From: an uncultured Brevinema sp. | Lineage (GTDB): Bacteria; Spirochaetota; Brevinematia; Brevinematales; Brevinemataceae | Assembly: GCA_947036575.1 (NCBI GenBank) | Contig: CAMQSH010000141.1 | Location: 1-5,126, forward strand | Length of the DNA stretch: 5,126 nt | Reading direction: 5' to 3' | In this document: positions 5,072 to 5,126 of the stretch, one piece after another | How the letters are laid out: each line of letters opens with the position of its first letter | Numbering within the stretch: the first letter of the stretch is position 1 | Position numbers and translations under genes: made by a program | Notes under the pieces: generated by a model | Seen by the model: the letters and a program-made list of their open reading frames with translations, nothing else | Told to the model about the DNA's origin: nothing | The model's database searches: none

Positions 5072-5126
5072 TTCATTATTTATATTAAAACATATTCATT
5101 ATTTATATTAAAACATATTCATCATT
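5072..5126. repeat. 23-base tandem direct repeat running off the right edge
   Basis: Two identical 23-base units (5072-5094 and 5095-5117), each starting TTCATTATTTATATT and ending AAAACATA, are followed by the first nine bases of a third unit with one change (C for T at 5123). There are no spacers between units. They lie in the leader downstream of the strong promoter at 5000-5028. Confidence 0.85.

Noticed and set aside
5072..5126. CRISPR array
   Set aside because: The 23-base units abut directly with no spacers, and no cas gene is present.

Overview
The window comes from an A+T-rich bacterium (roughly 70% A+T by eye). It uses the ordinary bacterial code: every Trp in the intact genes is TGG, and all complete reading frames end in TAA. 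Shine-Dalgarno sites, sigma70-type promoters and intrinsic terminators are easy to read. A class III adenylate cyclase, a GAF/Fis-type regulator and an HU-like protein at this base composition would suit a low-GC spirochaete-like bacterium. That placement is a weak inference, and no marker gene is present to settle it.

Left part (1-840, minus strand) is a decayed zone. It holds the first 31 codons of a gene leaving the window (1-93). Next is an 88-base degenerate copy of the regulator's 3' end, its terminator and a -35 box (165-252). Then comes a multi-pass membrane-protein gene (246-792) broken by a frameshift at a run of eight T and by an internal TGA. Its 5' part still has a consensus promoter and a good ribosome binding site.

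Middle part (841-4549) is a divergent signalling module. A GAF-domain regulator with a C-terminal Fis-type helix-turn-helix (881-2005, minus) is transcribed away from a membrane-bound class III adenylate cyclase (2197-3960, plus). A 175-residue protein of unknown function (3986-4513) follows 25 bases behind the cyclase, probably in the same operon. The 191-base divergent intergenic region contains a promoter for each side. Between them lies a perfect 13-bp inverted repeat, a natural candidate for a shared operator. The simplest reading is that the regulator senses a small ligand through its GAF domain and controls itself and the cyclase operon, while the cyclase turns an extracytoplasmic signal into cAMP.

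Right part (4550-5126) carries an HU-family DNA-binding protein as a single-gene unit with a strong ribosome binding site and a textbook terminator. After it comes a near-perfect extended -10 promoter firing out of the window into an untranslated A+T-rich leader, which contains 23-base tandem repeats.

The most notable points are the duplicated regulator tail fused to the broken membrane gene, the 13-bp dyad between the divergent promoters, the Thr-type (class IIIb) cyclase active site, and the strong promoter with tandem repeats at the right edge.
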